NCBI GenBank assembly: GCA_964645915.1
Contig: CAZYDH010000006.1
Span: 43,574 to 107,573 of the forward strand
Source of the DNA: JACNKV01 sp964645915
Lineage (GTDB): Bacteria; Fidelibacterota; Marinisomatia; Marinisomatales; JACNKV01
Direction: 5' to 3'
Length of the DNA stretch: 64,000 bases
The position numbers and the translations under genes are program-made. Shown here piece after piece: positions 43,713 to 53,148 of this stretch. Each line of letters opens with the position of its first letter. The stretch's first letter is position 1. The notes beneath the pieces were generated by a model. That model was not told the DNA's origin. It saw only the letters and a program-made list of their open reading frames with translations, and searched no databases.

Positions 43713-46700
43713 CTATTTTGTTTCTTTAGCAAACCATTGATACAATGCCGGGATTACCAGTAGTGTTAAAACGGTTGATGTTATTAGTCCACCGACAACA
43801 ACGGTAGCCAAGGGGCGTTGAACTTCGCTTCCTGTCCCTGATGCAAATAAGAGAGGTAATAGACCCAGAGCCGTTGTTAAAGCTGTCATTAATACAGGTC
43901 GCAACCTCATCTTTGCACCAATAATTGATGCTTCCTTTTTTGATATCCCGCTTCGCACCAATTGGTTCATATTCGACAACAACACCATCCCATTTTCTAA
44001 CGCAATACCAAACAGAGCGATAAATCCAACGGATGATGGAACAGATAAGTTTTGATTCGTTAACCATAATGCGACAACACCGCCCACTAACGCCAATGGA
44101 ATATTGAGTAGGATCAATAGTGAATTTTTAAGGGAATTGAAATTGCTGAACAATAGGAAAAATATTATGACAAACGTGATAGGAATCATAAGGGTAAGTC
44201 GTTTATTAGCTTCTTGTTGTAATCTAAATTGTCCAGCCCACGATACTAAATAACCGGTAGGCAACGATATGCTTTCAGCAATCTTGGTTTTTCCCTCTTC
44301 AACAAATGAGCCAATATCCCTATCGGAGACATTGCACTGTACAGTGATAAATCGCTGATTGTCTTCACGTGTAATCTGACGAGGACCTGTAATTTCCTTT
44401 ATTTCCACTAATTCGGATAATGGTATATTTACACCATCGGGAGATTGTACTACAATATCTGCAATTTTTTCAGCGCTGTTTCGATATTTCTCTTCAAAAC
44501 GAACATAAATATCATATCGTTGATTTCCTTCAAATATTTTACCGGCTGTTTTACCTCCAACCGCTGCTTGAATCACATCCTGCACATCAGAAACGTTAAT
44601 TCCATATCGAGCAATTGCTTTTCTATTGATATTCAATAATAATTGTGGTGTCCCGGATATTTGATCCACCTGTACATCATTAGCTCCACGTATTTCACGA
44701 ACCACCTCTGAAATTTCATCAGCTTTGATTTTTAATATTTCCAAATCCTCGCCAAATAATTTTATTGCGAGTTCAGCTTTTATCCCTTCCAAAAGTTCGT
44801 CCACATTCATTGCAATGGGCTGAGTAATGTTAATTAATACTCCAGGGACATCTTCCAAGGACTCGCGGATTATATTTTCTAACTCTTCTTGACCCGCGTT
44901 TTCTCGCCACTCTGTTTTATCGGCCAACAGCACATGTACTTCCGCACTATTGATAGGATCAGTGTGTGCACCAACTTCTCCCCGACCAATTCGTGAAACC
45001 ACGGATGTAATTTCAGGAATTCTCAACAATCTTCTTTCTATTGCCATTGTTGTATTTTTACTTTCAGACAATGAAATTGAAGGAGCCATCGAGACGCGAA
45101 CGACTATCGTACCTTCATTTAATTTAGGCGTAAACTCTGACCCCAACTTTGGATAAATTGTAAGTCCTGCTATAATCAAAACACCTGCCAATCCTACCGC
45201 AATTCTACGATGATTTACAAAATACGTGATAATTGGTTGATAGACTCTGTTTAATAATAAGACAAGAGCATTGCCTTTTTTTGTAGCATCTCTTTTGGGT
45301 ATTTTCAATAAATACGATGATAACGCAGGTACAATTAATGTTGCATAAATCAATGAGCCGATCATTGCAATTGCAATCGTATAAGCAAGAGGTTTAAATG
45401 TTTTTCCCTCAACCCCACCTAAAGCAAACAAAGGTAGAAATACAATTATAATAATTATGAGTGCAAAGCTTACCGGTTTAATGACTTCAAGAAATGCCTT
45501 GGAGATCAGATTGGCTTTGGTTGTATTTCCCGGTGAGGATTTCAATGTTCTTTCTATATTTTCAACTACTACTATAGAACCATCCACCATCAATCCGATT
45601 GCAATCGCAAGCCCACCAAATGACATTAAATTTGCAGAAATATTGAAATAACTCATTCCGACCATTGCAAAAAGAACCGAGAACGGGATTGATAGTGCAA
45701 CCACAACGCTTGGACGGATTGACCCCATAAATGCGAACAGAACAATAATAACCAGCAATATTCCTTCTATCAATGCTTTGCTTACGGTATTCACACATGC
45801 TGCTACCAACGTTTTTTGTTCATAATATGGTACGATTTTTATTCCGTCAGGCAAAATACTGTTAATTTCCTCCATTTTAGATTCAACTTGATCAATAACG
45901 GTTGATGAATTTGTGCCGTATAGTTTCACAACCATTCCAGAGATTACTTCACCAATTCCATCCCGCGTTTGGATTCCTCGTCGAATAGCTCCACCAATTT
46001 TAACTTCAGCTACCTGTTTAAGTAAAATAGGCGTCCCGGCTTCTGATCTCAAAATAATATTTTCAATATCTTCAATTCCGGAGGTTAAACCAACAGATCG
46101 CACAATAAATTCTTCGGAATTTTTCTCAATGAATTGTGCACCGATATTCAAATTATTGGATTGTATTTTTTCAATCACATCTTGAATTGAAATATCATAT
46201 TGCAACAGAGCAAATGGATTGACCATCACCTGATACTGTTTCTCATATCCACCAATTCCTAATACTTCAGTTACTCCCGGAACTGTTTGGAGGTGATATT
46301 TTACAATCCAATCTTGAATTGAGCGAAGTTCTTCCAATGAATACTGTCCACGTTCATCATCTAAATAATAAAATAGGATTAGCCCCATTCCCGTGGAGAT
46401 TGGACCCATCTCAGGCTCTCCAAACCCTTCAGGGATCTGTTCTCGCGCTTCTTGGATTCTCTCATTAACTAATTGCCGTGCAAAATAGATATCCGTTTTA
46501 TCCTCAAAATAAATATTTACAACAGATAATCCAAAATTTGAAACTGAACGAATTTTTTCCATGTTGGGTAAACCATTCATCGCTACTTCAACAGGGTATG
46601 TCACATATTTTTCAATCTCTTCAGGGGCGAGTCCTTCCGTTATCGTAAATACCTGTACTAAATTAGGCGACACATCAGGGAAGGCATCAATGGGTAGTTT

Positions 46701-46793
46701 TTTAAAACTGATAAATCCTGTCACAATTATCATCAATGAAATAGCAACAATCAATAATCGATATTTAAGTACAAATTGAGTGATTTTTATCAT
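43713..46793 (-). CDS. Heavy-metal RND efflux pump, CzcA/CusA type
   Basis: A 1026-residue inner-membrane RND transporter with 12 predicted helices and two large periplasmic loops. The heavy-metal subgroup is recognised from the N terminus (KLPIDAFPDVSP, then YVTYPVEVAMNGLP) and from the charged helix 4 segment GLMVDGSIVVVENIER (Asp and Glu about residue 405), which carries the proton relay. It drives metal ions or other cations out with the adaptor and outer-membrane proteins encoded upstream. The substrate (Cu/Ag or Co/Zn/Cd) is not clear, since no Met cluster typical of CusA could be assigned by eye. It is the last gene of a four-gene minus-strand unit. Confidence 0.92.
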   Translation of the reverse strand: MIKITQFVLKYRLLIVAISLMIIVTGFISFKKLPIDAFPDVSPNLVQVFTITEGLAPEEIEKYVTYPVEVAMNGLPNMEKIRSVSNFGLSVVNIYFEDKTDIYFARQLVNERIQEAREQIPEGFGEPEMGPISTGMGLILFYYLDDERGQYSLEELRSIQDWIVKYHLQTVPGVTEVLGIGGYEKQYQVMVNPFALLQYDISIQDVIEKIQSNNLNIGAQFIEKNSEEFIVRSVGLTSGIEDIENIILRSEAGTPILLKQVAEVKIGGAIRRGIQTRDGIGEVISGMVVKLYGTNSSTVIDQVESKMEEINSILPDGIKIVPYYEQKTLVAACVNTVSKALIEGILLVIIVLFAFMGSIRPSVVVALSIPFSVLFAMVGMSYFNISANLMSFGGLAIAIGLMVDGSIVVVENIERTLKSSPGNTTKANLISKAFLEVIKPVSFALIIIIIVFLPLFALGGVEGKTFKPLAYTIAIAMIGSLIYATLIVPALSSYLLKIPKRDATKKGNALVLLLNRVYQPIITYFVNHRRIAVGLAGVLIIAGLTIYPKLGSEFTPKLNEGTIVVRVSMAPSISLSESKNTTMAIERRLLRIPEITSVVSRIGRGEVGAHTDPINSAEVHVLLADKTEWRENAGQEELENIIRESLEDVPGVLINITQPIAMNVDELLEGIKAELAIKLFGEDLEILKIKADEISEVVREIRGANDVQVDQISGTPQLLLNINRKAIARYGINVSDVQDVIQAAVGGKTAGKIFEGNQRYDIYVRFEEKYRNSAEKIADIVVQSPDGVNIPLSELVEIKEITGPRQITREDNQRFITVQCNVSDRDIGSFVEEGKTKIAESISLPTGYLVSWAGQFRLQQEANKRLTLMIPITFVIIFFLLFSNFNSLKNSLLILLNIPLALVGGVVALWLTNQNLSVPSSVGFIALFGIALENGMVLLSNMNQLVRSGISKKEASIIGAKMRLRPVLMTALTTALGLLPLLFASGTGSEVQRPLATVVVGGLITSTVLTLLVIPALYQWFAKETK

Positions 46794-46851
46794 AATAAAT
46801 CCTTTGAATTACAAATAAGTAATTAAAATATTGAACGTTTATTAAGCGGAG

Positions 46852-47823
46852 TTAGTGGCTGCAACCCGCCTCAGTTAGCATAGATTTTGACATTTGTGTT
46901 TTGAGAACAAAACCACCTTTTGAAACAAATCTTTGCCCCAGAACCAAACCTGATAATATTTCAACACGGTTATGATCCTGCTTCCCAAGCTGAACATATA
47001 CTGGCTCAAATCCATGTTCGTCTTCCCGAAACACAGCAGGCAATCCACCTATTGTTTCGATGGCTGTTTTTGGAATTATAATATCACATTTTGATTGATC
47101 GAGTATCACAACTCCCGATAAAAATTGACCGGGTTTGAAATACCCTCTTGAGTTTTTCAAAACAACTCGAGCGATTGCAGTACGTGTATGTTCATTAATT
47201 ATTGGAGAAATGAACGATATCTTTCCTTGCACATTTTGAGTCCTTGCGTTTAACGAAAATAAAACGGTTTGATCTATCTTGATTTCAGATAAGTATTTTT
47301 GATATACATTTAGATTTACCCAAATTTCTGATAAATCAGCAATTTCAAAGTAATTGTCCGTTATGTGTACCGATTCACCTTTCGTAAAATGCATATCAAT
47401 TATCACACCACTAATGGATGAACGAAGTTCATAAGCTGATAAACTTTCGTTGCTTTCAATAATGGCCAATAAATCACCTGATTTTACTGATTCACCCGTA
47501 AATTTATAGACCTCTTTTACAATACCATCATACCGTGGTGTAATATGTACTAATCTGTTTGGATCAATGATTATTTCACCGGGTAATTCAATCGTTCTTG
47601 TTAACACACCTCCTGAAGTTGTAGAAAACTCAACACCAAATTCTTGTAAGGTTTCATTGGATATTTCATCAAGGTCATCATGTGTTTCATCTTCAGAATG
47701 TTCGTTGTGATCGTGGTCATCATGTATTTCAATTGAGTGTACTTGTTCAGTATGAACATAAGTTTTTGTTATAAAAAAAGTAAGTAATGCGGTTATAATT
47801 ACGCTTAATACGGTTGTTTTCAT
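46852..47823 (-). CDS. RND efflux periplasmic adaptor, His-rich N terminus
   Basis: A 323-residue membrane-fusion protein (HlyD/CusB family). One N-terminal helix (TVLSVIITALLTFFITKTYV) is followed by a metal-binding-looking stretch (HDDHDHNEHSEDETHDD, about residues 35-51). The lipoyl/hairpin region is in YKFTGESVKSGDLLAIIESNESL, and beta-barrel segments follow (ISFISPIINEHTRTAIARVVL). The adaptor links the RND pump to the outer-membrane factor. The His/Asp cluster supports divalent metal export, and may act as a metallochaperone. Spacing to the upstream outer-membrane factor gene is one base. Confidence 0.9.
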   Translation of the reverse strand: MKTTVLSVIITALLTFFITKTYVHTEQVHSIEIHDDHDHNEHSEDETHDDLDEISNETLQEFGVEFSTTSGGVLTRTIELPGEIIIDPNRLVHITPRYDGIVKEVYKFTGESVKSGDLLAIIESNESLSAYELRSSISGVIIDMHFTKGESVHITDNYFEIADLSEIWVNLNVYQKYLSEIKIDQTVLFSLNARTQNVQGKISFISPIINEHTRTAIARVVLKNSRGYFKPGQFLSGVVILDQSKCDIIIPKTAIETIGGLPAVFREDEHGFEPVYVQLGKQDHNRVEILSGLVLGQRFVSKGGFVLKTQMSKSMLTEAGCSH

Positions 47824-47824
47824 A

Positions 47825-49027
47825 TTAGTTCTCTCCTAACATATTTTTATTAATATTTCCTGAAATATGATTCAGTTTCATTATCTCAATCTGATGTTCG
47901 GTCAATGTATTTAAGAGTTGGGTTTTTGTTTGATTCCACATTTTTTTCGCATCAACAATATCTAAATAAGTGTATCGACCATTTAAATATCCATCATAAA
48001 TAACCAAATAGGCTGAGTTCGCTTCAGGGATAATTTCATCTCGTAACACTTTGATCTCGGTTTCTAATTTTGTCAACTTGCGTTGGATATTCGAAATTTC
48101 GGTTTTTATTTTTATAGATACATCCGATAAATATAGGTTTAACTTTTCTCGTTGTAATTTGACTTCATTGATATGCTCAGTGTTGCGATTAAAAATCGGG
48201 AGTGGAATTGACAATCCTAATTGGAATGTCTTTTCAGAAGAGTCAATTTTTTTCATTCCTGCGAGAAGTTCAACATCAGGGATTCGGTTCGATTTTTCAA
48301 GATCAACATGGGAGTTTTCAATTTCAACTTGAATAGCGGCTCGTTGATATTCATATGAATTCTTAAATGAAATATTTGTCGGAAAGTCAAATAGAGTTGA
48401 TATCTCACCACTTACTTGGGTAAAAGGTTGTTGCGTTTCTCCCCAATAGGTTGTCAACTTGCTCCATTTATCTTGAATAGAATTTTCTATTTCTCGTAAA
48501 TATGATTTTTCTTGATAATATTGAATTTTCACTCTCGACAATTCTGCAGTTGATAATTTCCCTGCCATCACCTTTTTTTCAACAGCGGTTACCAATTCTT
48601 TAGAAATATCCATCTGCGTTTCAAGTAGTAATAGACATTCTTGTAATTGTAAAATTTCAACAAAGATAGTAAAGGCTTCTGTTAATATCTGACTTTTAAG
48701 ATCCAAATAATCTAACTTGGCCAAATCCCATTTCAATTCATGTAAGCGAATGTTATGTTTTCGTTTACGACCCAATGGAATTGATTGATTCATTGTAGAA
48801 GATATTTCTGATTCTACTCCAAACGCCTTTTCAAATTCTACGGTTGGATTGTCAAACATCTTACTCTGCTCAAGTGCAGATGCCTTGATGTCAATCTCCT
48901 TTTCACTCGATTTGAGTGAATTATTTTTATCCAAAATCAAGCCTGAGAGTGTCGATAAATCCAGACTTTGCCCAAATACAGTTGATAATAACATGATGCC
49001 TGTAAGACATCCGTAAATGATTTTCAT
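47825..49027 (-). CDS. TolC-like outer-membrane efflux protein
   Basis: A 400-residue outer-membrane factor. It has a signal peptide (MKIIYGCLTGIMLLSTVFG) and two long helical repeats typical of TolC/CusC, with extended coiled-coil character (for example EKKVMAGKLSTAELSRVKIQ and the second repeat LRDEIIPEANSAYLVIYDGY). The conserved Asn-Arg-Thr segment PIFNRNTEHINEVK is also present. It forms the exit duct for the pump encoded downstream. The operon order is small Cys-rich protein, this gene, adaptor, pump. Confidence 0.9.
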   Translation of the reverse strand: MKIIYGCLTGIMLLSTVFGQSLDLSTLSGLILDKNNSLKSSEKEIDIKASALEQSKMFDNPTVEFEKAFGVESEISSTMNQSIPLGRKRKHNIRLHELKWDLAKLDYLDLKSQILTEAFTIFVEILQLQECLLLLETQMDISKELVTAVEKKVMAGKLSTAELSRVKIQYYQEKSYLREIENSIQDKWSKLTTYWGETQQPFTQVSGEISTLFDFPTNISFKNSYEYQRAAIQVEIENSHVDLEKSNRIPDVELLAGMKKIDSSEKTFQLGLSIPLPIFNRNTEHINEVKLQREKLNLYLSDVSIKIKTEISNIQRKLTKLETEIKVLRDEIIPEANSAYLVIYDGYLNGRYTYLDIVDAKKMWNQTKTQLLNTLTEHQIEIMKLNHISGNINKNMLGEN

Positions 49028-49116
49028 GGTCTTCCTTTTTGAATATTAAAAAAATATACTATGAATTAAAGATCAAATTGATTTTTAACTCAAACGATGC
49101 AATAACGGGGGGATAT

Positions 49117-49518
49117 TTATATCAGAAGTCTTGTGGTCTTGATAAGCGGTGGGATTTTACTTGAGAAGTTTTGAGTCGCTTGAAATTGATTTTTTCTTTT
49201 TGTTTCTTCATCAATAGACACGAGAAATATTGAAGCGAAGGAAATCACTTCATCAAAATTAGTGTCTTGTATAATTAAAACGACATCCGGATCATAGTTC
49301 CATAGATTGATATCAAAACAATCTTCACAATCATTTTGGTCTTCATCCATTTCTTGTGCAGGAATTTCACATATTGAATCACATCTGGTTTCAATATTGA
49401 TTTGCCCATCGGATTCAAAACAGATAACGGGTGGTTCTACTCCAATTTGAAACAGAATTACGAATGTAGATAACCACACTATTATTTGTTGAGTCGTATG
49501 TATTTCTCGCTTTCTCAT
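49117..49518 (-). CDS. Small Cys-rich exported protein, first gene of the efflux operon
   Basis: A 133-residue protein. One N-terminal hydrophobic helix (QIIVWLSTFVILFQIGV) precedes a region with Cys in VICFESDGQ, TRCDSIC and NDCEDCFDI. A Cys-Phe-x-x-Asp-Gly-(His/Gln)-(Val/Ile)-x-Ile-Glu pattern like this is known to me from small proteins that stand in front of heavy-metal RND operons in Chlorobi and Deltaproteobacteria. No function has been established. A periplasmic metal-binding or sensing role is plausible. It starts the four-gene efflux unit. Confidence 0.6.
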   Translation of the reverse strand: MRKREIHTTQQIIVWLSTFVILFQIGVEPPVICFESDGQINIETRCDSICEIPAQEMDEDQNDCEDCFDINLWNYDPDVVLIIQDTNFDEVISFASIFLVSIDEETKRKNQFQATQNFSSKIPPLIKTTRLLI

Positions 49519-49698
49519 GTGTAATAATTTACATATTTTTTTAAAACAATTTACATAAATAGATTATTAAGTTATGAATACAGACAGACAATTCAACCGT
49601 GGAAAAATAGAATTGGAAATTGTTTATCGATTTTTCTTTGGAATATATCTAACATGTTCTAAATTCGCACCGCTTTTTAAAAGAATATTTTTATTATT

Positions 49699-49770
49699 GG
49701 CCCGTTCGTCTAGTGGTTAGGACTCAGGGTTTTCATCTCTGCAACAGGAGTTCGATCCTCCTACGGGCTA
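49699..49770 (+). tRNA. tRNA-Glu (anticodon UUC)
   Basis: A 72-base cloverleaf. The acceptor stem GGCCCGT pairs with ACGGGCT (one G-U), and the D arm is GTC...GAC. The anticodon stem CAGGG/CTCTG encloses loop TTTTCAT, giving anticodon TTC. The T arm is AGGAGTTCGATCCTCC. CCA is not encoded. Confidence 0.95.
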
Positions 49771-49778
49771 CAAATCAC

Positions 49779-49803
49779 AACCCCCTCTTGAAGGGGGTTT
49801 TTT
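49779..49803 (+). terminator. Intrinsic terminator after tRNA-Glu
   Basis: Stem AACCCCCT / AGGGGGTT with a five-base loop, followed by T6; it begins eight bases past the tRNA. Confidence 0.9.
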
Positions 49804-50008
49804 CGTCTATAAACCAATAATATATTTAAATCCAGTTGTTCTCAAACTAGATAGAAACTCCATCTACAAAATCAGCTTTGAACTATCCAGTAAACAAGCT
49901 TAGAATTAATAGTTAGAATTGATTGATAATCAATGAATCTTGAGCTATAACTCTGTATGGACAAATCAATACTAATGTGTGGTACTATACAAGACTAAGG
50001 AGAAAACT

Positions 50009-50683
50009 ATGAGATATCTAATTCCTGTTTTATTATTACTTTCGTTTCTCACAGCTCAGGACAAGGTTACATTCATATCTGGTAATTCAACAGATGGACA
50101 ATTGATCGAAATTGCAGAGGGGCATGTTATATTTTTATACAAAGATCATGAGATTCCTCTAACTATTCCATTCTCAATTCTTAAAGAGGTTACTCTCGAA
50201 GATGGAACGATTATTTTCGATAATAATTACTATGATCAGAAACAAACTGAAGACGATTTGCTATTTAACGACATGGTTGAATTGATAAGCGGTTTAACAT
50301 ATATAGGTGCGGTGATCGAGATTTCAGAAAACAATGTCCTCTTTAAAGATAAAGAGAGTGAATTAGAATCTTTGATTCCTATGTCCGTTATTAAAACCCT
50401 TGTTATAGATGGTAAGAAAGTATATCCATCATCTAAACAAAAACATATAGTTAGTCGAACTCTTATCAATGTTGGTGCAGTAATGATCGCAGGATCAGGA
50501 TTAACAGGATTAATTCTTAATAACTCTGAATTTGATGAAAATGATAGACCTGAAGATGTGAGGGAATATGTAAAAAAAATGAACAATCTTCATTATTTTC
50601 TTTTACTTACCGGAGGTACCTTTATAATGATCGGCAACAACATCGAAAATGAGGATGTACCAAACTCAACTGAATCATTCTAA
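50009..50683 (+). CDS. Exported protein of unknown function
   Basis: A 224-residue protein. The start at 50009 follows an AAGGAG box and gives a signal peptide (RYLIPVLLLLSFLTAQD). The mature part begins with short beta-strand repeats (DGQLIEIAEGHVIFLYKDHEI, then IGAVIEISENNVLFKDK) that resemble Bacteroidota domains with a repeated DG-x-I pattern. A weak hydrophobic stretch (TLINVGAVMIAGSGLTGLIL, about residues 151-170) and a second (FLLLTGGTFIMIGN) lie near the C terminus. It has no close relative that I recognise; the gene at 62732 has a related start. Function unknown. Confidence 0.6.
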   Translation: MRYLIPVLLLLSFLTAQDKVTFISGNSTDGQLIEIAEGHVIFLYKDHEIPLTIPFSILKEVTLEDGTIIFDNNYYDQKQTEDDLLFNDMVELISGLTYIGAVIEISENNVLFKDKESELESLIPMSVIKTLVIDGKKVYPSSKQKHIVSRTLINVGAVMIAGSGLTGLILNNSEFDENDRPEDVREYVKKMNNLHYFLLLTGGTFIMIGNNIENEDVPNSTESF

Positions 50684-50696
50684 GATAAAGATAATT

Positions 50697-50987
50697 ATGA
50701 AAGAGTTTCTAATTGAATTGAGTCCAATTATAACATCTATTTCCACATTAACAATTGCGCTATATGCGATACTCAATTACCGTCTAATAAGAACAATTAA
50801 TAAATCAAATCATAAAATGCTAAGAGCCTTAATTATTTCAAATGTATTGGGACCTGTTGCTAAAGGAGTTGGAAGCTTTAGCTTAGCAATAAGATCTAAA
50901 AAGATTTATCTAATGCGGCGAAACATCGTATATTTAATGCACTTTCCAATTCTTACCAGCAAACCAAATAAATATTATTATGTATAA
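50697..50987 (+). CDS. Small membrane protein of unknown function
   Basis: A 96-residue protein with one or two hydrophobic helices (LSPIITSISTLTIALYAIL near the N terminus; LIISNVLGPVAKGVGSF in the middle). The ATG at 50697 is chosen over 50649, which would overlap the upstream gene. No recognised motif; moderate doubt remains that it is expressed. Confidence 0.4.
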   Translation: MKEFLIELSPIITSISTLTIALYAILNYRLIRTINKSNHKMLRALIISNVLGPVAKGVGSFSLAIRSKKIYLMRRNIVYLMHFPILTSKPNKYYYV

Positions 50988-51016
50988 AAAGACTTTCCCA
51001 ATCTTTGGGTATAGTG

Positions 51017-52144
51017 ATGGCTAACAAACAAATATCCTCTTCATACGATGTAATTATTTTAGGTGCAGGGATTAATGGGTGCGGTATTGCCCATGAACTA
51101 TCTCTGCGTAATAAAAATGCTCTGGTTCTGGATAAATCTACCATCGGTAGCGGAACATCATCCAAATCATCTCGATTAATTCACGGAGGATTGCGATATC
51201 TGGAATCATTACAATTTGGGTTGGTTCGTGAAGCACTAGAAGATCGAGAAGAACTGTTAGATTTATTTTCCGATTTGGTTCATATACGTCCCTTCTATTT
51301 CCCGATTTATAAAGATTCACCACGACCGGCATGGATGATATGGCTCGGATTGAAATTTTATGATTTTCTGGTGGGTAAACGCACAGATCATTCTTCAGAA
51401 AAGATCCCAATAACTCAATTTTATGAACATGCTCCTCATATGATCAAAAATGATCTGAAAGCAGTATTCCGTTATTATGACGCAAAAACAAATGATCTTG
51501 CTTTAACACAAAGGATTACCGACGAAGCGAGAAAACACGGTGCCGTATTCATAGAGAACATTTCTATTCGTTCTATTCAGAAAACAACAGAAACATGGCA
51601 AATTCAAACATCTGACAGTCTGTTTGAAGCTCCGATTTTAATTAATGCTTCCGGTCCTTGGATAGACGAAGTAAACACACAACATGATCTTCCTTCCCAT
51701 TTTCATATTCGCAAGATCAGTGGTATTCATATTGTGATAAAAGAATCCCTTACCGACCATTTGATGTTTATGCAAACCAAGGGTAAACGAATATTCTTTA
51801 TCATCCCTGAGCCTGAGAATGATCAAACCATTATCGGAACAACGGAGCGAGAAGAAACAATCCCGGTTGACGATGTGGTTGTACGCGAAGAGGACATTCA
51901 ATATCTAATTGATAATATCAATCGTTACCTTGAAGACTCATATAAGATCACCCGCGAAGATGTGATCCGTTCATTTATCGGTGTGCGACCTCTCATTGCG
52001 CATAAAGAAAATCCTACAGATCTTTCCCGTGAGTATCAATTGGATCTGCACAGTGATGGAGAAACAAAGCTTCTCCATGTATTTGGTGGAAAATTAACGA
52101 CGTTTTTATCTCTGGCTCGAAAAACGGCTGATCTTATTCAATAG
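51017..52144 (+). CDS. GlpD-like FAD-dependent glycerol-3-phosphate dehydrogenase, short form
   Basis: A 375-residue FAD oxidoreductase. The N-terminal FAD motif VIILGAGINGCGIAHELS and the segment GSGTSSKSSRLIHGGLRYLE are the standard signatures of GlpD. The substrate-side segment FIGVRPLIAH and the final HVFGGKLTTFLSLARKTA also match. GlpD proteins of about 500 residues have a further C-terminal helical domain, which is missing here, so the protein ends directly after the FAD domain. Activity on glycerol-3-phosphate is likely but unproven. The start is ATG 51017; an in-frame TTG at 51005 is unlikely. It overlaps the convergent DUF4249 gene by 11 bases. Confidence 0.8.
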   Translation: MANKQISSSYDVIILGAGINGCGIAHELSLRNKNALVLDKSTIGSGTSSKSSRLIHGGLRYLESLQFGLVREALEDREELLDLFSDLVHIRPFYFPIYKDSPRPAWMIWLGLKFYDFLVGKRTDHSSEKIPITQFYEHAPHMIKNDLKAVFRYYDAKTNDLALTQRITDEARKHGAVFIENISIRSIQKTTETWQIQTSDSLFEAPILINASGPWIDEVNTQHDLPSHFHIRKISGIHIVIKESLTDHLMFMQTKGKRIFFIIPEPENDQTIIGTTEREETIPVDDVVVREEDIQYLIDNINRYLEDSYKITREDVIRSFIGVRPLIAHKENPTDLSREYQLDLHSDGETKLLHVFGGKLTTFLSLARKTADLIQ

Positions 52145-53147
52145 TAGGATCAGGCGCGATATACACAAAAAATCCGGCTGAATTCATCGAGGAAAACAAT
52201 CCAAACCCATTTTCAATATTACTATTGGGTAATAAGTATTGATTCATCGCTAGTGGATCACCCATATAATAGTCATGAAAACTTTCGTCCGTTGCTTGAA
52301 TAAGCAAATAATGCGGACCGTAATAATTAAAGGATAGCCAATTAAAATCTAGCATCGGCTGACTTAAATTCCAGAGTAAAGGATTCGGTCGGTACAATTC
52401 ACCGTTTTCTGCAACCAGCATGGGACCTTTAAACGCAAGTGCCGATAGTGATGTATCAATAATAGCATTTTCAAAACTGTCTTCAAGTGCTAAACTCATA
52501 AATCGGATCAATCCCGGTTCGGCTTCGGATTCCCATTGGATAGAGAAAAACGGAGGAGACATAAAACTCGTCAAATAACAATCCCCTTCTCGATAGATCA
52601 CGGTATCCATGGAAAGGATCGAAAAATCTTGGGTCATCAATGCCTGCTGAATTAAAAAAGGCGTATTGTCATCTAAGTGCAAATCAATCGAATCCACCTG
52701 CACAGGACTCCCCTGACATGTCCAATTATCATTTGAAACACTCTGTAGTTGAATCGGACTGGGAACGGTTGTCTCAGAAAAGACCTCCTGCGATCCGGTT
52801 CGCACCGTTAGATAATACGTGGTATTCGGTAAAATGATATGAGAAAGTGTTGTATCCAAATAACGACCGGGTTTATTGGGAACAGGATGCAAATAAAACG
52901 AATCGGTTGCAGATGTGATCAGCACCTCGGCATCGTCGATCCATAGTTCATTATTTTCGTATGAGTTGGATATTTCAGCAGAAAGGGAAACATATAGCGT
53001 ATCAATTATAGGTGAATTCGCTGTCAAGTTCCCAAACACAACCAGTTTTTCTTCGTAAACACCCTGATCGTCGACCGGTTCACATGATGAAAAAATGAGT
53101 ACGGAAATCCCCAGAAGAATGGAGAGTAATATGTTTTGATTTTTCAT
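52134..53147 (-). CDS. DUF4249 lipoprotein
   Basis: A 337-residue exported lipoprotein. The signal peptide ends with a lipobox (LIFSSC). The mature start with EKLVVFGNLTANSPIIDTLY and the domain pattern YYLTVRTGSQEVFSETTVP match DUF4249 proteins, found in Bacteroidota next to TonB-dependent receptors. It begins one base after the stop of the receptor gene (start 53147 preferred over 53159). It may sit on the outer membrane and act with the receptor in ligand capture. The ligand is unknown. Confidence 0.85.
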   Translation of the reverse strand: MKNQNILLSILLGISVLIFSSCEPVDDQGVYEEKLVVFGNLTANSPIIDTLYVSLSAEISNSYENNELWIDDAEVLITSATDSFYLHPVPNKPGRYLDTTLSHIILPNTTYYLTVRTGSQEVFSETTVPSPIQLQSVSNDNWTCQGSPVQVDSIDLHLDDNTPFLIQQALMTQDFSILSMDTVIYREGDCYLTSFMSPPFFSIQWESEAEPGLIRFMSLALEDSFENAIIDTSLSALAFKGPMLVAENGELYRPNPLLWNLSQPMLDFNWLSFNYYGPHYLLIQATDESFHDYYMGDPLAMNQYLLPNSNIENGFGLFSSMNSAGFFVYIAPDPTIE

Positions 53148-53148
53148 G

